From contig NZ_MSSW01000030.1 in assembly GCF_002150685.1 (NCBI RefSeq), positions 62,001-126,000 on the forward strand: a stretch of 64,000 nt of DNA, in the 5' to 3' direction. This document shows positions 1-8,416 of the stretch, piece after piece. The DNA comes from Algoriphagus antarcticus (GTDB lineage: Bacteria; Bacteroidota; Bacteroidia; Cytophagales; Cyclobacteriaceae). A program made the translations under genes and the position numbers. The first letter of the stretch is position 1; every line of letters begins with the position of its first letter. The notes beneath the pieces are model-generated. The model had not been told where the DNA came from. It saw only the letters and a program-made list of their open reading frames with translations, and did not search any database.

Positions 1-561
1 TTCTGAGATTCGCCCTTCAATTTTTTCAGTGTAGAACAAGTTTAATTCTTTTGCAATTTCATTCCTTGTTTCTCTATCATCAGAAAGCATGTCTTTTGTT
101 GTTTGAAGTCCATACCCCTTAATAAAAATACTCTTTATTTCATTTAAATAAATACAAATTTCATCACTGAAATATATTTCATTTTGATCATAGAATTGGA
201 TAAAATCGTTTCCTTTAATTAAAACGTCAGCCATTTGAGCCTCTCGCGTAGGAGGATTAAACTTAACTGGTTTCATAAGTTCAAAAAAAGCTAAATCTGC
301 TATTACTAATTTCTGATAGGTAATTTTTAATATTTCTGATTTTTGGGCGGTCAGACTATTTAGTTTAAGTTGGTATTCTATTAACGATCTGTCAATATTA
401 GATTTAAATTGCATATTTTCGAATGAGAGCTCATTCTTATACTTTTCAACTTTTTTAGCAAAAAAATGAGATATTAGGTATTTAGAAATCCAAATAATTA
501 AAGGAGTAGCGAATCCTATTGTACAAATCAAGACAATTACTATTTCATATATTATTTTCAT
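1..561 (-). CDS. Membrane-anchored hypothetical protein (C-terminus cut by window edge)
   Basis: An open frame of 187 codons starts at ATG 561-559 and runs without a stop through base 1, so the C-terminus lies outside the window. Residues about 5-25 form one hydrophobic membrane segment. A charged helical region follows (KKVEKYKNELSFENMQFK), typical of a coiled coil, and then a soluble region rich in Ile, Asn and Glu. Its ATG overlaps the TGA of the 174-aa upstream gene as ATGA, so it should be translationally coupled to it and to the restriction enzyme. It resembles the many TM-plus-coiled-coil proteins of defence islands, but I recognise no named family. The reading frame is well supported; the function is unknown. 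Confidence 0.75.
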   Translation of the reverse strand, partial: MKIIYEIVIVLICTIGFATPLIIWISKYLISHFFAKKVEKYKNELSFENMQFKSNIDRSLIEYQLKLNSLTAQKSEILKITYQKLVIADLAFFELMKPVKFNPPTREAQMADVLIKGNDFIQFYDQNEIYFSDEICIYLNEIKSIFIKGYGLQTTKDMLSDDRETRNEIAKELNLFYTEKIEGRISE

Positions 562-1082
562 TTTTTGTATTTTAAATATCTTTTAATGTCTTTGTATTTT
601 TGAAAGTTTTCAGATTTCATTTCTTTAATATCTTTGATTAAAAATTCTAAGATCTGAAACTCATCTATTTTTGTATTTTTATTCCCTAACTCCTTTCTCA
701 TCTCGAGTAGTACCTTACCTAAAAAGGGTATTAAAAGGGACACGTTTTCATTATATTTCTCTTTATCGTAAATAAGCTGAAACATATCATTAAAAGCTTT
801 AACAACCTCATCATTGCCATATAGACTCAGACTCAATACTTCTTTTCTATATTCATTGCTTAATATTTTACTTACGACTTTTCCTTGTTCTTGTGAATTT
901 TTTGAATTGCTAATCATTGATATGATAGGTTCAATAACTTTAAAATAGTTATCTCTTTTTTTCTGAAAAAAAGTTTCTTGTTCTAATAAAAGCCTATCTC
1001 TCTGTTTTTGGTAATAAGCTCCTATAATTAGTGAGAATATTGGTACTATAATTGAAATTATTGTAATCATTGAATTACTCAT
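558..1082 (-). CDS. Small membrane-anchored hypothetical protein coupled to the type IIG enzyme
   Basis: The 174-aa protein has one N-terminal membrane segment (about residues 6-24, ISIIVPIFSLIIGAYY), followed by a basic patch and a long helical, charged cytoplasmic region with no cysteine cluster or catalytic motif that I can see. Its ATG overlaps the TGA stop of the restriction-modification gene by 4 bp, and its own stop overlaps the start of the next gene by 4 bp. The layout implies one mRNA and matched expression. The codon pattern is AT-rich, as in the next gene and unlike the housekeeping genes. I do not recognise the family. A structural or membrane-tethering role alongside the R-M enzyme is only an inference from coupling. 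Confidence 0.75.
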   Translation of the reverse strand: MSNSMITIISIIVPIFSLIIGAYYQKQRDRLLLEQETFFQKKRDNYFKVIEPIISMISNSKNSQEQGKVVSKILSNEYRKEVLSLSLYGNDEVVKAFNDMFQLIYDKEKYNENVSLLIPFLGKVLLEMRKELGNKNTKIDEFQILEFLIKDIKEMKSENFQKYKDIKRYLKYKK

Positions 1083-4000
1083 CCCTCTCCCCCTTCCACT
1101 ATCCTAATCTCCTCTTCTGTCAATCCATACAACTCGTAAACCAACTTATCAATCTCAGCGTCGATGCGGTTGATTTCGGATTGGAGGGCGAGGGCTTTTT
1201 GCTTTTGTTCGTTGAAGTAGGTCATCCATTCGGATTCTTCGGATAGACTGAGCTGAACCTTCGCTTTCTTTAATTCTCCAAAGAATCCTCTGAAATCTAA
1301 ACCCGGCCAGTTTTGAAGCTTGGTTGATGGTTTTTCAATGGAGAATTTGGATTTAATGAGTTCTATAAAATTCAATACGAATAGTTGATTACCCTGAATT
1401 TCCTTTAATAACATATCTACCTTTTGAGTTGAGTTATATACAAAGCCTTCTTCTAATTCTGGAATGGGAAAACTCATTAGGTTATTGACATTCAGTTTTG
1501 GGAAAGCTGCTCTACTCAAATTCACATTTGATTTTCTGAAGTAAGTAGAACATAGCAAGCTTCCTAAGATTGCAAAAATTGGTTTCAAATATTTCTCTTT
1601 CCCTGCTAAAGGCAAAAAATTAAATATGTCTGTATTGTTGACCATAGGTTCTTCAATAAAACAAATGTCAATCCTTTCCTTTGATAAAATTCTATTTACC
1701 AGTAATCTTTTATGTATGAAAATGTCTGCTTTTCGCGGAGCAGCGAGATTAGCACCGTATTTTATATATTCTGTATATGGTCTGATGAAATACCGCTGTA
1801 CGTTTCCCGCTCCTATAAGTGGTAAATAGGAATTATCTAATTTATTATCAGAATGATATATTTTCTCATTCATCATTTCTCTGGTTTGAGGCGGGTTCCC
1901 CTTTCCTTTTTCGTATGGTTTCATTCCCTGATATCCTCTTACGAAATCGCTTACTTTCAAATCACCATTAATCTCTAACTTATCTTCAAAGGAGAGTAAA
2001 GTATCATCATTAATTGAATTAAATGTCTCACTTTTAATCGTGCCCCAAATCTTATCAGATAAAGCGGTCAGCCTTTCTAGTATGGATTTATAATTTTTAT
2101 CAACAGCAACTAGTTTTGTTGCTTTAGGAAATATAGGAATACTAGTTTTCCTGCCAGTTACTATAACAGTATCCACTGTAGCATCTTCAAATACGCTAAA
2201 CACATTGAGCAGTTCGATGCAGTGATTTTCTAAAAAGAGTTCGGATCGTAACTTTGAATCATTTTTCGTAGACAGCCAATAATTTGGAATAATTACACTA
2301 TAAACTGATGATTCATCCATTATTTCCAGAATCCGTTCCATAAATACCGCATAAGTATTTATTTGATATTCAGCTGTTTTATAATGTTGGTAGATAAAGT
2401 TTTTTGAAGATTCATCAAGGGAATGCGATTGCACATAAGGCGGATTACCCACCACCACGTCAAAACCACCTTTGGCGAAGACTTGTGGAAATTCATTTTC
2501 CCAATTAAAAGCCAAGTCTCCGGCTACTGCAGGATCATCGATTAGACTGTTTCCTACTTTGATATTGGAATTCAAGCTACTGAGTTTTCGGCCTTTCTTG
2601 GCTGTGCGAAGCCATAAGGAGAGTCGGGCGATTTCTACTGACTCCTCATTGATATCGACTCCGAAAATATTGTTTTCGAGGATTTGGTTTTCCACATTGG
2701 GCAGGACCATCGGTGTACCGAAAAGTTGGGATTCGAGTTCGTCTAGGTAGCGATGCTCGGCAATCAGGTATTCCAGCACTTGATTGAGAAAGGCTCCCGA
2801 ACCACAAGCGGGGTCGCAGATGGTGAGTTGCAGCAGCCAAGCCCGATAGGCATCGAGTTTCCCCTTGAGTTGTTGGATGGTTTTCTTTTGCCTTCCTCGC
2901 TTTCCCTCCGCAAAGTCCTCGTCCACGATGCCGAGTTCGATCTTCTTCTCGGCACACAATCGCCCGAGGGTATTGTCCACGATGTACTTGGTGATGTATT
3001 TTGGTGTGTAGAATACCCCGTCTTTCTTCCGCTTGGTTTTGCTTTTGTCTATTGGTGTACCTTCCAGCGAAGCACGGACATTCTCGATATCATTGAGACT
3101 ATGCTCAAAGATGTGCCCGAGAATATTTGTATCGACTTCGGTGTCGAAGTCGTATTCGGAGAGCTTACGACAGTGTTTTTTGAGGATATTATCCGAGATC
3201 TTTACGGTATCTAGCAAGGTATCCGGCGCAAAGAGTCCGCCGTTGTAGGCATGGATTTCAGGTTTGCCAGGTTGGACTCTTCCCACATTGAGATATCCGA
3301 AGTATTTTTTGAAGCGATCAAAGAGCGGACGGTATTCGTCGAGCTCATTCAGTTTATCCCATTGGGTGATAATCTCATTGATGCTATTGGGCGGAAGCAG
3401 GCCTTTGTCCTCCGCAAAAAAGATAAAGAGAAAACGGTCGAGGAGCTTTTGACTTTTTTTATATAGCATCAACTCATTTTCTCCCGGATTCTGAGCCACC
3501 ATATCCTGCCAGAGTTCCTGCTTGAAGGCCGAGTAGTCGGCGTAAAGTTGCTTGGTGACTTGCTCTTCGGCTTGGAGTGATTCTTCTTTGATCTTGGCAG
3601 GAATCCCAGAAAGCAGATTATCCTTTTGGAGCAACAGCCAAAGCAGTTCAAACTCAGGGCGCGTGAGTTGAAAAAGATTGAACTCCTGATAATCTACGGC
3701 ATTGTGGATATAGAATCGAAGTTTTTCGAAGTTACTCGTGATCACATAGATACAGTCGGGTTGGTTATTTTTATAATTAAAGGCCTGATCTCGGATCTTT
3801 TCGAGGTCTTTAGTATCGGTTCCTTTGAGCTCGATGACGGCAAGGGCTGACCTCACCCCCGACCCCTCTCCTTCAGGAGAAGGGAGCAGAATTGCGCCGT
3901 CCGTCTTTTTGGAATCCTTGATATTTTTAAGCTCAGTGGTCAGGTTGTAATCAGGATCTGGATTGATGGTGTAACCTAGGATATTTACAAATAGCTCTCT

Positions 4001-4162
4001 GAGAAAACCTTCCTGAAACTGTTCTTCTTTGGAATTTCGGATATTCTCACGAATCGCAGGATTTCCAAAATATCGAGAGAAGTCGCCGAAAGCAGTCTCG
4101 ATTTTGTTTTGATCTTGGGTGGACCGGTATTTTTTAAGAACTGAGTTTTGAAATAGCGCCAT
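1079..4162 (-). CDS. Type IIG restriction-modification enzyme (Eco57I-like methylase with PD-(D/E)XK nuclease)
   Basis: The 1027-aa single-chain enzyme should both cut and methylate DNA using S-adenosylmethionine. The N-terminal nuclease core is visible as D88 (TDGAI) and E111-x-K113 (VIELKG). A helical linker follows, then the methylase: FYTPKYITKYI near 385, motif I DPACGSGAF at 450-458 and the adenine-N6 motif NPPY at 573-576. The C-terminal third (from about 700) is the probable target-recognition domain, ending in a coiled coil. Between nuclease residues D88 and E111 sits a 13-residue insert containing SPEGEG, translated from a palindromic repeat (separate entry). The gene is the first of three ATGA-coupled genes. 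The frame is intact; whether the insert spoils cleavage is not known. Confidence 0.93.
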   Translation of the reverse strand: MALFQNSVLKKYRSTQDQNKIETAFGDFSRYFGNPAIRENIRNSKEEQFQEGFLRELFVNILGYTINPDPDYNLTTELKNIKDSKKTDGAILLPSPEGEGSGVRSALAVIELKGTDTKDLEKIRDQAFNYKNNQPDCIYVITSNFEKLRFYIHNAVDYQEFNLFQLTRPEFELLWLLLQKDNLLSGIPAKIKEESLQAEEQVTKQLYADYSAFKQELWQDMVAQNPGENELMLYKKSQKLLDRFLFIFFAEDKGLLPPNSINEIITQWDKLNELDEYRPLFDRFKKYFGYLNVGRVQPGKPEIHAYNGGLFAPDTLLDTVKISDNILKKHCRKLSEYDFDTEVDTNILGHIFEHSLNDIENVRASLEGTPIDKSKTKRKKDGVFYTPKYITKYIVDNTLGRLCAEKKIELGIVDEDFAEGKRGRQKKTIQQLKGKLDAYRAWLLQLTICDPACGSGAFLNQVLEYLIAEHRYLDELESQLFGTPMVLPNVENQILENNIFGVDINEESVEIARLSLWLRTAKKGRKLSSLNSNIKVGNSLIDDPAVAGDLAFNWENEFPQVFAKGGFDVVVGNPPYVQSHSLDESSKNFIYQHYKTAEYQINTYAVFMERILEIMDESSVYSVIIPNYWLSTKNDSKLRSELFLENHCIELLNVFSVFEDATVDTVIVTGRKTSIPIFPKATKLVAVDKNYKSILERLTALSDKIWGTIKSETFNSINDDTLLSFEDKLEINGDLKVSDFVRGYQGMKPYEKGKGNPPQTREMMNEKIYHSDNKLDNSYLPLIGAGNVQRYFIRPYTEYIKYGANLAAPRKADIFIHKRLLVNRILSKERIDICFIEEPMVNNTDIFNFLPLAGKEKYLKPIFAILGSLLCSTYFRKSNVNLSRAAFPKLNVNNLMSFPIPELEEGFVYNSTQKVDMLLKEIQGNQLFVLNFIELIKSKFSIEKPSTKLQNWPGLDFRGFFGELKKAKVQLSLSEESEWMTYFNEQKQKALALQSEINRIDAEIDKLVYELYGLTEEEIRIVEGGEG
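3848..3886. repeat. SPEGEG-type palindromic repeat inserted in frame in the nuclease domain
   Basis: A CG-rich palindrome (CCCCTCTCCTTCAGGAGA plus flank CTCACCCCCGA on the plus strand) lies inside the restriction gene. On the coding strand it reads as about 13 residues including SPEGEG and replaces what is normally a short beta-hairpin loop between the two halves of the PD-(D/E)XK active site. It is a multiple of three long and keeps the frame open. Repeats with this core are widespread in Bacteroidota genomes, mostly between genes (established knowledge). The exact ends are estimated from the protein context. Confidence 0.7.
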
Positions 4163-4363
4163 TTAAAAAAGGGTGGGTTGCAAGGATACCTAAAGATATC
4201 CGAAAAGCTGTAAACGAAAAGAGTTTTATTAGGGAATGGGGTAGATTGGTTTTTCTTTGGTGGGATTAAAGAATCACGAAGGTATCAAACTGTAGTTGTA
4301 TCTGATGGCTACAGGCATTACCAGAGCCTTAACTCATATTCAACGCTTGATTCGATAAGAATA

Positions 4364-4380
4364 TGGGATTATAAATCCCA
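4364..4380. repeat. Short perfect hairpin in the intergenic gap before the R-M gene
   Basis: Bases 4163-4431 contain no gene. The one clear structure is a perfect inverted repeat TGGGATT-ATA-AATCCCA. It is followed on the plus strand by an A-run, not a T-run, so it is not a convincing terminator for the minus-strand HEPN gene. The gap also separates the DUF262-HEPN pair from the R-M operon, so the promoter of the R-M operon should lie here; I could not assign one with confidence. Confidence 0.4.
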
Positions 4381-4431
4381 AAAAATAGTAGGGGATTGGT
4401 ATTTTGTTATGGTAGTATTGAGGTCAGTCTT

Positions 4432-4890
4432 CTATTTTTTCACTATATCTTTCAGAACTTTAATAACACCTTTTAAGTCCGAATAGTATTGAGATACGTA
4501 AGTGTAACTAATATTATCCTGTTGTCCATGAGAGATGTTATTTCTATTTGAAATAATAGAGTTTAGAGATTGTAGTTCCCTTTCGGAAATGGTCGACAAA
4601 AATCTTAATTCCCAATCAGGATCAAATTTTTTTAAGAATGTACATAGCTTATCTTCAGAAAGATTTGTTATACTTTTGACGCTACCATCTATATATGTCT
4701 TAATTGGTTTTGGACAAGTACCTGTTGAATATGCTTCCACAAGTGATTTAAGTACATTCTCGAGATATCCAGAAATTTTAACACAAAAATATTTGGAAAG
4801 ATGTGCTTGTAATTCATCATTATCAACTTTTCTTATCTGATCTAATAGATTATCCAACTTTTTTTCTTCAGCATCTATTCTCAATCTCAT
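4432..4890 (-). CDS. HEPN-domain protein (RiboL-PSP-HEPN-like), probable RNase partner of DUF262
   Basis: The 152-aa helical protein carries the sequence RNNISHG with R116 and H121, matching the Rx4-6H motif of HEPN ribonucleases. Cysteines are not arranged as metal ligands. It starts 4 bp after the stop of the DUF262 gene, so the two are one transcription unit. Pairs of DUF262 proteins with small HEPN proteins are found in predicted bacterial defence and toxin-antitoxin loci (established knowledge). A toxic RNase role, held in check by or triggered through the DUF262 partner, is inferred. It could instead be an inactive HEPN adaptor, since only the RxxxxH signature is visible. Confidence 0.75.
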   Translation of the reverse strand: MRLRIDAEEKKLDNLLDQIRKVDNDELQAHLSKYFCVKISGYLENVLKSLVEAYSTGTCPKPIKTYIDGSVKSITNLSEDKLCTFLKKFDPDWELRFLSTISERELQSLNSIISNRNNISHGQQDNISYTYVSQYYSDLKGVIKVLKDIVKK

Positions 4891-4894
4891 AATC

Positions 4895-5938
4895 TTATTT
4901 TGCGAATGTTTCGATTGCTATTCTAATTCTGTTGTTAACAAGTGTTTCATCAGAAGTTGCTCCTTTTACGTTTTCTATGTAATCAGGATTACCAAGCAAG
5001 ACTCTATACTTTGCTACGAATTCTTCATTGCCGATTTGAGATGATTTAATTCTTTCTGACAAACCAATCATACATGAATCAAAAACTGCAGCATTAAGAG
5101 GACCTCCCAATCTAAAAGCTGTTTTGCCTAACAGTACTGCAAATGGACGAATTGTATTGGCAAATATTTCTTCTAAATCGGCTTTGGAAACAAGATCAAG
5201 GTTCCTATTTAGAGACATGAATCTATTTAAGAAACCTTTTAAAGGTTTAGTATATGAATCTTTGAACACATACAAGGAGAAAAATCTTAAAATTAATTCT
5301 TGTTCTTTCAACCTTTCGTTCTCTCTACCAAATACGGTTCTCCAGTTTTCGGTTTGTACGATGTGGTTTAAGGTCTCATTAAATTCACCATAATAAATAC
5401 ATGCTCTAATCTCTTGAGGTCTTAACGGATTCCCACCAGTATTAAGTCTCTCGAAAATTAGATAAACACTACTTTCAGCATCGTCTGGTTCATCTTGTCT
5501 GATAATTGTTGCATGAATTATGGAGTCATCTAATCTTATCCTATCTGATGTATCTAAAGTTTTGTAAGTTCTTCCGTTCAAGTTAGAGCCTAAACCTGTT
5601 AAAATGAATTCCTTACCTTTAAAAATTCCATTATAGAAACTGTTTAGTGAAACAAGTCTTTGCTGACCATCAACAATTATCATTCTTCCTGTTTCCTTTT
5701 CCTTTGATAAAAATACTCCTGGCACTGGCAGTCCTAAAATTAAAGATTCGATGAATTTGGAGGCTGCATTTTGATTCCAAACAAATTTTCTCTGAAATGG
5801 AGGAACATAAATAATGTCTTCATTTATTCTCTTAACAATTGAATCAACTGGATAATCAGCACCATAGCTGGTGATTTCATATCGATAGTCAATTTCTTCG
5901 TCTTCAATATCCTCAATTAATGTTTGATCTAAGTTCAT
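4895..5938 (-). CDS. DUF262 (ParB/Srx-fold, GmrS-like) protein
   Basis: The 347-aa protein has the DUF262 hallmarks near the N-terminus: YVPPFQRKFVW at 45-54 and the catalytic-type DGQQR at 90-94. That is the nucleotide-binding ParB/sulfiredoxin-like core seen in GmrSD-type restriction systems and in BrxU. There is no DUF1524 HNH nuclease domain, so this is a DUF262-only protein of ordinary length, with a helical C-terminal half. It is the first gene of a two-gene unit with the HEPN gene. The presumed role is NTP-dependent sensing or gating of a nuclease partner in defence. The family assignment is firm; the biological target is unknown. Confidence 0.9.
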   Translation of the reverse strand: MNLDQTLIEDIEDEEIDYRYEITSYGADYPVDSIVKRINEDIIYVPPFQRKFVWNQNAASKFIESLILGLPVPGVFLSKEKETGRMIIVDGQQRLVSLNSFYNGIFKGKEFILTGLGSNLNGRTYKTLDTSDRIRLDDSIIHATIIRQDEPDDAESSVYLIFERLNTGGNPLRPQEIRACIYYGEFNETLNHIVQTENWRTVFGRENERLKEQELILRFFSLYVFKDSYTKPLKGFLNRFMSLNRNLDLVSKADLEEIFANTIRPFAVLLGKTAFRLGGPLNAAVFDSCMIGLSERIKSSQIGNEEFVAKYRVLLGNPDYIENVKGATSDETLVNNRIRIAIETFAK

Positions 5939-5973
5939 TGTTTTTTATTTCTAATTATGACTAATGCATTAGC

Positions 5974-6160
5974 TAATAAGTGTCGCTTTCCCTATCGGGC
6001 AATTTTAGGACTCCTTTTTCCAGTCCTTATTTTCCCTCCCCCCAATCTATACCTAAAACTCCTTTTTCCAACCCCATTCCTATAAATTTCAATTGCTTTT
6101 TTGAATTTTCCCCCTGTCTTTTCATCTTAACCTCAATCCTGATCTTTAAGAAGCTTTTTA
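5974..6160. repeat. Diverged intergenic repeat, copy 1
   Basis: The gene-free stretch 5939-6439 holds a C/T-rich segment that aligns along most of its length with 9189-9350. Shared words include TTCCCTCC, CCTAAAAC, TTTTGAATTTT and CAATCCTGAT, in the same order and on the same strand. The two copies bracket the exonuclease-HipBST block. A perfect palindrome CTAATGCATTAG lies just outside at 5961-5972, close to the DUF262 start, and may be an operator. Function is unknown. Confidence 0.55.
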
Positions 6161-6234
6161 CTACCGTTATATTTCTTTCATTTGCGCTGTCCGGCTTTTC
6201 CCAAGACCTGATGCAGCTTCTTGATTTGTATTAG
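6142..6234 (+). pseudogene. Remnant of a gene start with signal peptide
   Basis: Thirty codons read IFKKLFTTVIFLSFALSGFS followed by QDLMQLLDLY and a stop. This has the shape of a Sec signal peptide with the usual Bacteroidota ending (SGFSQ) and the first ten mature residues, but there is no ATG in place (ATC stands where the start would be) and the frame ends at once. The opening QDLMQLLD resembles the start of exported beta-barrel proteins (DUF5777-like), but that is a guess. It is best read as a truncated gene 5' end downstream of repeat copy 1. Confidence 0.35.
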
Positions 6235-6439
6235 TTTCCAAAATTCTCGAGTCATTTTACTTTATCCTCCTGTGCTCTGATTCTTTCGCAGCTGATTAAA
6301 AAGCTTAGGCCAACCACGGTTTACTCATATTTCGTACAGTTTCAATTGTCGCCAAATGCCTTATCAAAACTATATTTCGGCAGCAAAACCCTATTACTGT
6401 CGAAATATAAATGCCCAATATCTTAACCATCGGCAATTC

Positions 6440-7007
6440 TTAAATCCTACCAATTCTCCTTAATTCCCAAAAGCACTTGGCGGTGATGCTGATGTCTGCT
6501 AAGGCATTGTGGGCGTCTGCGAAACCTGTACGGAATAGTTTGTAATGCAGCTCCGAGAGCTTTGGCCACTTGTAGCCGTATTCTCCAGATAATCTACAGA
6601 AAGCAGTGGTCTGTTTCATAGTACAGATCCTGACCTTGTCCGACATACTGTTTTGCATGCCATTTCTTAAGAGTTCGGAACCCATAATCATCTCGTCAAA
6701 GGCCATATTATGCGCCACAAGGAATTTGGCTTTTTCTACAAGTACATGAAAATTTTCTAAAACACCTTTAATGGGTTGTCCATCTCGCAGTGCCTTCTCG
6801 GTCGTGATGCCATGAATCCGTGATGCTCCGTTTGATATGGTAAATCCATCAGGCTTGATGATGAAATCTCCCTCTGCTACCTTATTACCACTCGCATCAT
6901 AATAGAGAAATGCCAGCTGAATAAGCCTGGGCCAGTTATTGAGATCCGAGACCGGAGCTTTAGTTCCTCGGCAGTCCGGTCGTCTCGGTGTCAAAAAATA
7001 GATACAT
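6440..7007 (-). pseudogene. DEDD (DnaQ-like) 3'-5' exonuclease, frameshifted after motif I
   Basis: The natural start is ATG 7007-7005, encoding MYLFFDTETTGLPRN with exonuclease motif I (DxE). That frame then meets TAA at 6962-6960. The rest of the protein continues in another frame from about 6961: KAPVSDLNNWPRLIQLAF, motif II HNMAFDE, and motif III FADAHNALADI. Intact relatives read PRNWKAPVS here, so two bases of the Trp codon appear lost. The open frame 6440-6994 alone lacks motif I and would be inactive. The result is either a pseudogene, a sequencing error or an unusual recoding site. Family identity is certain; activity is doubtful. Confidence 0.85.
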
Positions 7008-7094
7008 GGGTGAGGAAAGTTGACTGTTAAGGGTTAAAATGTTAGGCACTTAAAATAATGGACTGGCTTTGATGCCTAGACTAGTTAGAATGAT

Positions 7095-7388
7095 TTAAGA
7101 ATTATTTTCTTCATTCCTTTGCGCTTTTATTTCGTCATCAATTTGTTCCATCGTCATTTTGGAAAGGCCGTATTTGTCTGCCAGTTGCATACTTTTTTCC
7201 AGCGTTCGTTTCGTTATTTTTCTTTCGATGATTTCAATCAGTTCGGAAAACAACAGCGTGTTTTTGTTCAGTCCCAATTCGTCGAATTCAAAATCAGATA
7301 GTTGGAGATTTACAGTTTTCACAATGATTCGCTTAGGTTGAAATTTACAGCTATTTCGCAATCTATTTTCGCTGATGTAGGCACTCAA
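7095..7388 (-). CDS. Antitoxin-like small protein without a visible toxin
   Basis: The ORF is 97 codons from the first ATG. The conserved-looking part begins at KTVNLQLSDFEFDELGL, and a GTG at 7322-7320 directly before it may be the true start, giving about 75 residues. The sequence is helical and acidic at the C-terminus (MTMEQIDDEIKAQRNEENN), with the character of small type II antitoxins of Bacteroidota that usually precede a PIN-family toxin. No PIN gene follows: the next gene downstream is the broken exonuclease. It may therefore be an orphan antitoxin. I have no firm family name. Confidence 0.5.
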   Translation of the reverse strand: MSAYISENRLRNSCKFQPKRIIVKTVNLQLSDFEFDELGLNKNTLLFSELIEIIERKITKRTLEKSMQLADKYGLSKMTMEQIDDEIKAQRNEENNS

Positions 7389-7477
7389 TTGGCATGATGA
7401 TTTTCAATATCGGTGTAATAGTGTAATCCTAATTTTCACATTCTTCAAAATCTTGAATCCAGCATTTTAGACCTTAC

Positions 7478-8416
7478 CTACTCAAATAAACTAAACCGAT
7501 CAACCAACACCTGTTCATATTTTTCTTTGAAATCCTCCGTTAAAAAACTGATTTGAATCATTTTGAGCCAATCAGGTTTAGCCTTGGTCATTTTGTTGAA
7601 AATATTCGCTTGCTGTTTATCGTCAATCCCCGCCACTTTGAATGCGGCAACAAAATCGCTTTTCCGGATTCGGTTCTTCCTGCCATTAAGCGTTAATGCC
7701 ATATGTTCGTTGTCGTCAGGATTTACTAGGACAGTGCTGAGCATATCATATGCCGGGCTAAGTACCGGTCCTAAATCTGGACTATAGATCAATGAGAAAT
7801 TTTTTAGGTGCATGTCAGCGTTACCGGTCAGGAAGCAAAACAAAACCTGTTCATAGAAATTCACCAGATCCAGCCCTGAAGTCTTGGAGTACAGTTTGAT
7901 TGCTTTTGCTATCTGCTCATACGATGCATTGTATTTGTTCTCTGTGAGCCTTTGGGTTAGTTGGCACATATCTTCCATGTGAATTCTGCCTTTCTTTGTT
8001 CGATCAATCCTCTTGGTGATATATGCCAGATTTCCAGACTTCATTCTGATGAGTGAATGAGGCACGACTTTGATTTTAGCCAGTTCAGCCAAGTGCATGG
8101 TGAGATCTTCCACTTCGGGAGCTTGAGGGTAAAATGAGGAAGCAGGCTTAAGTATATACCCACCCCATAAGCCTACAATGGTAAATCTTTTTGGGCCCTC
8201 ATGATTCGATGATATATGCAGGGAAAGCTTTGCCTGAACCCCAGTTAAGCCAGTTTGGTTTTCAATCGCGGACTTGGCCAATGGTTCAAGATCGCTTTCA
8301 TTGTAAGGTAATTCCGGGGCATAAGCTAAACTGAAAATTTTCTTACTACACAGCGAGTGAAAATCCGTTTCGGTTTCTGACAAGTATTGGTAGCAATACA
8401 AACATCTTTTTTCCAT
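7478..8416 (-). CDS. hipT: HipT/HipA C-terminal-type Ser/Thr kinase toxin
   Basis: The 312-aa protein is a HipA-fold kinase lacking the N-terminal subdomain, which is supplied by the gene upstream. Visible motifs are a Cys-rich start (CLYCYQYL), TGVQAKLSL (the HipA glycine-rich region), YILKP (ATP lysine), TGNADMHLKNF (catalytic loop D and N) and SPAYDML (metal-binding Asp). HipA phosphorylates glutamyl-tRNA synthetase and HipT of E. coli O127 phosphorylates TrpS (established knowledge); the target here cannot be read. The gene start overlaps the stop of hipS as TGATG. The split three-gene order hipB-hipS-hipT matches HipBST systems. Confidence 0.88.
   Translation of the reverse strand: MEKRCLYCYQYLSETETDFHSLCSKKIFSLAYAPELPYNESDLEPLAKSAIENQTGLTGVQAKLSLHISSNHEGPKRFTIVGLWGGYILKPASSFYPQAPEVEDLTMHLAELAKIKVVPHSLIRMKSGNLAYITKRIDRTKKGRIHMEDMCQLTQRLTENKYNASYEQIAKAIKLYSKTSGLDLVNFYEQVLFCFLTGNADMHLKNFSLIYSPDLGPVLSPAYDMLSTVLVNPDDNEHMALTLNGRKNRIRKSDFVAAFKVAGIDDKQQANIFNKMTKAKPDWLKMIQISFLTEDFKEKYEQVLVDRFSLFE

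Noticed and set aside
2472..3466. Several plus-strand ORFs inside the restriction gene
   Set aside because: They are antisense shadows of a gene with clear nuclease and methylase motifs.
5980..6234. 84-aa plus-strand ORF
   Set aside because: The first 54 residues are low-complexity F/P/S from repeat copy 1; only the last 30 codons resemble a protein and these are a truncated signal peptide.
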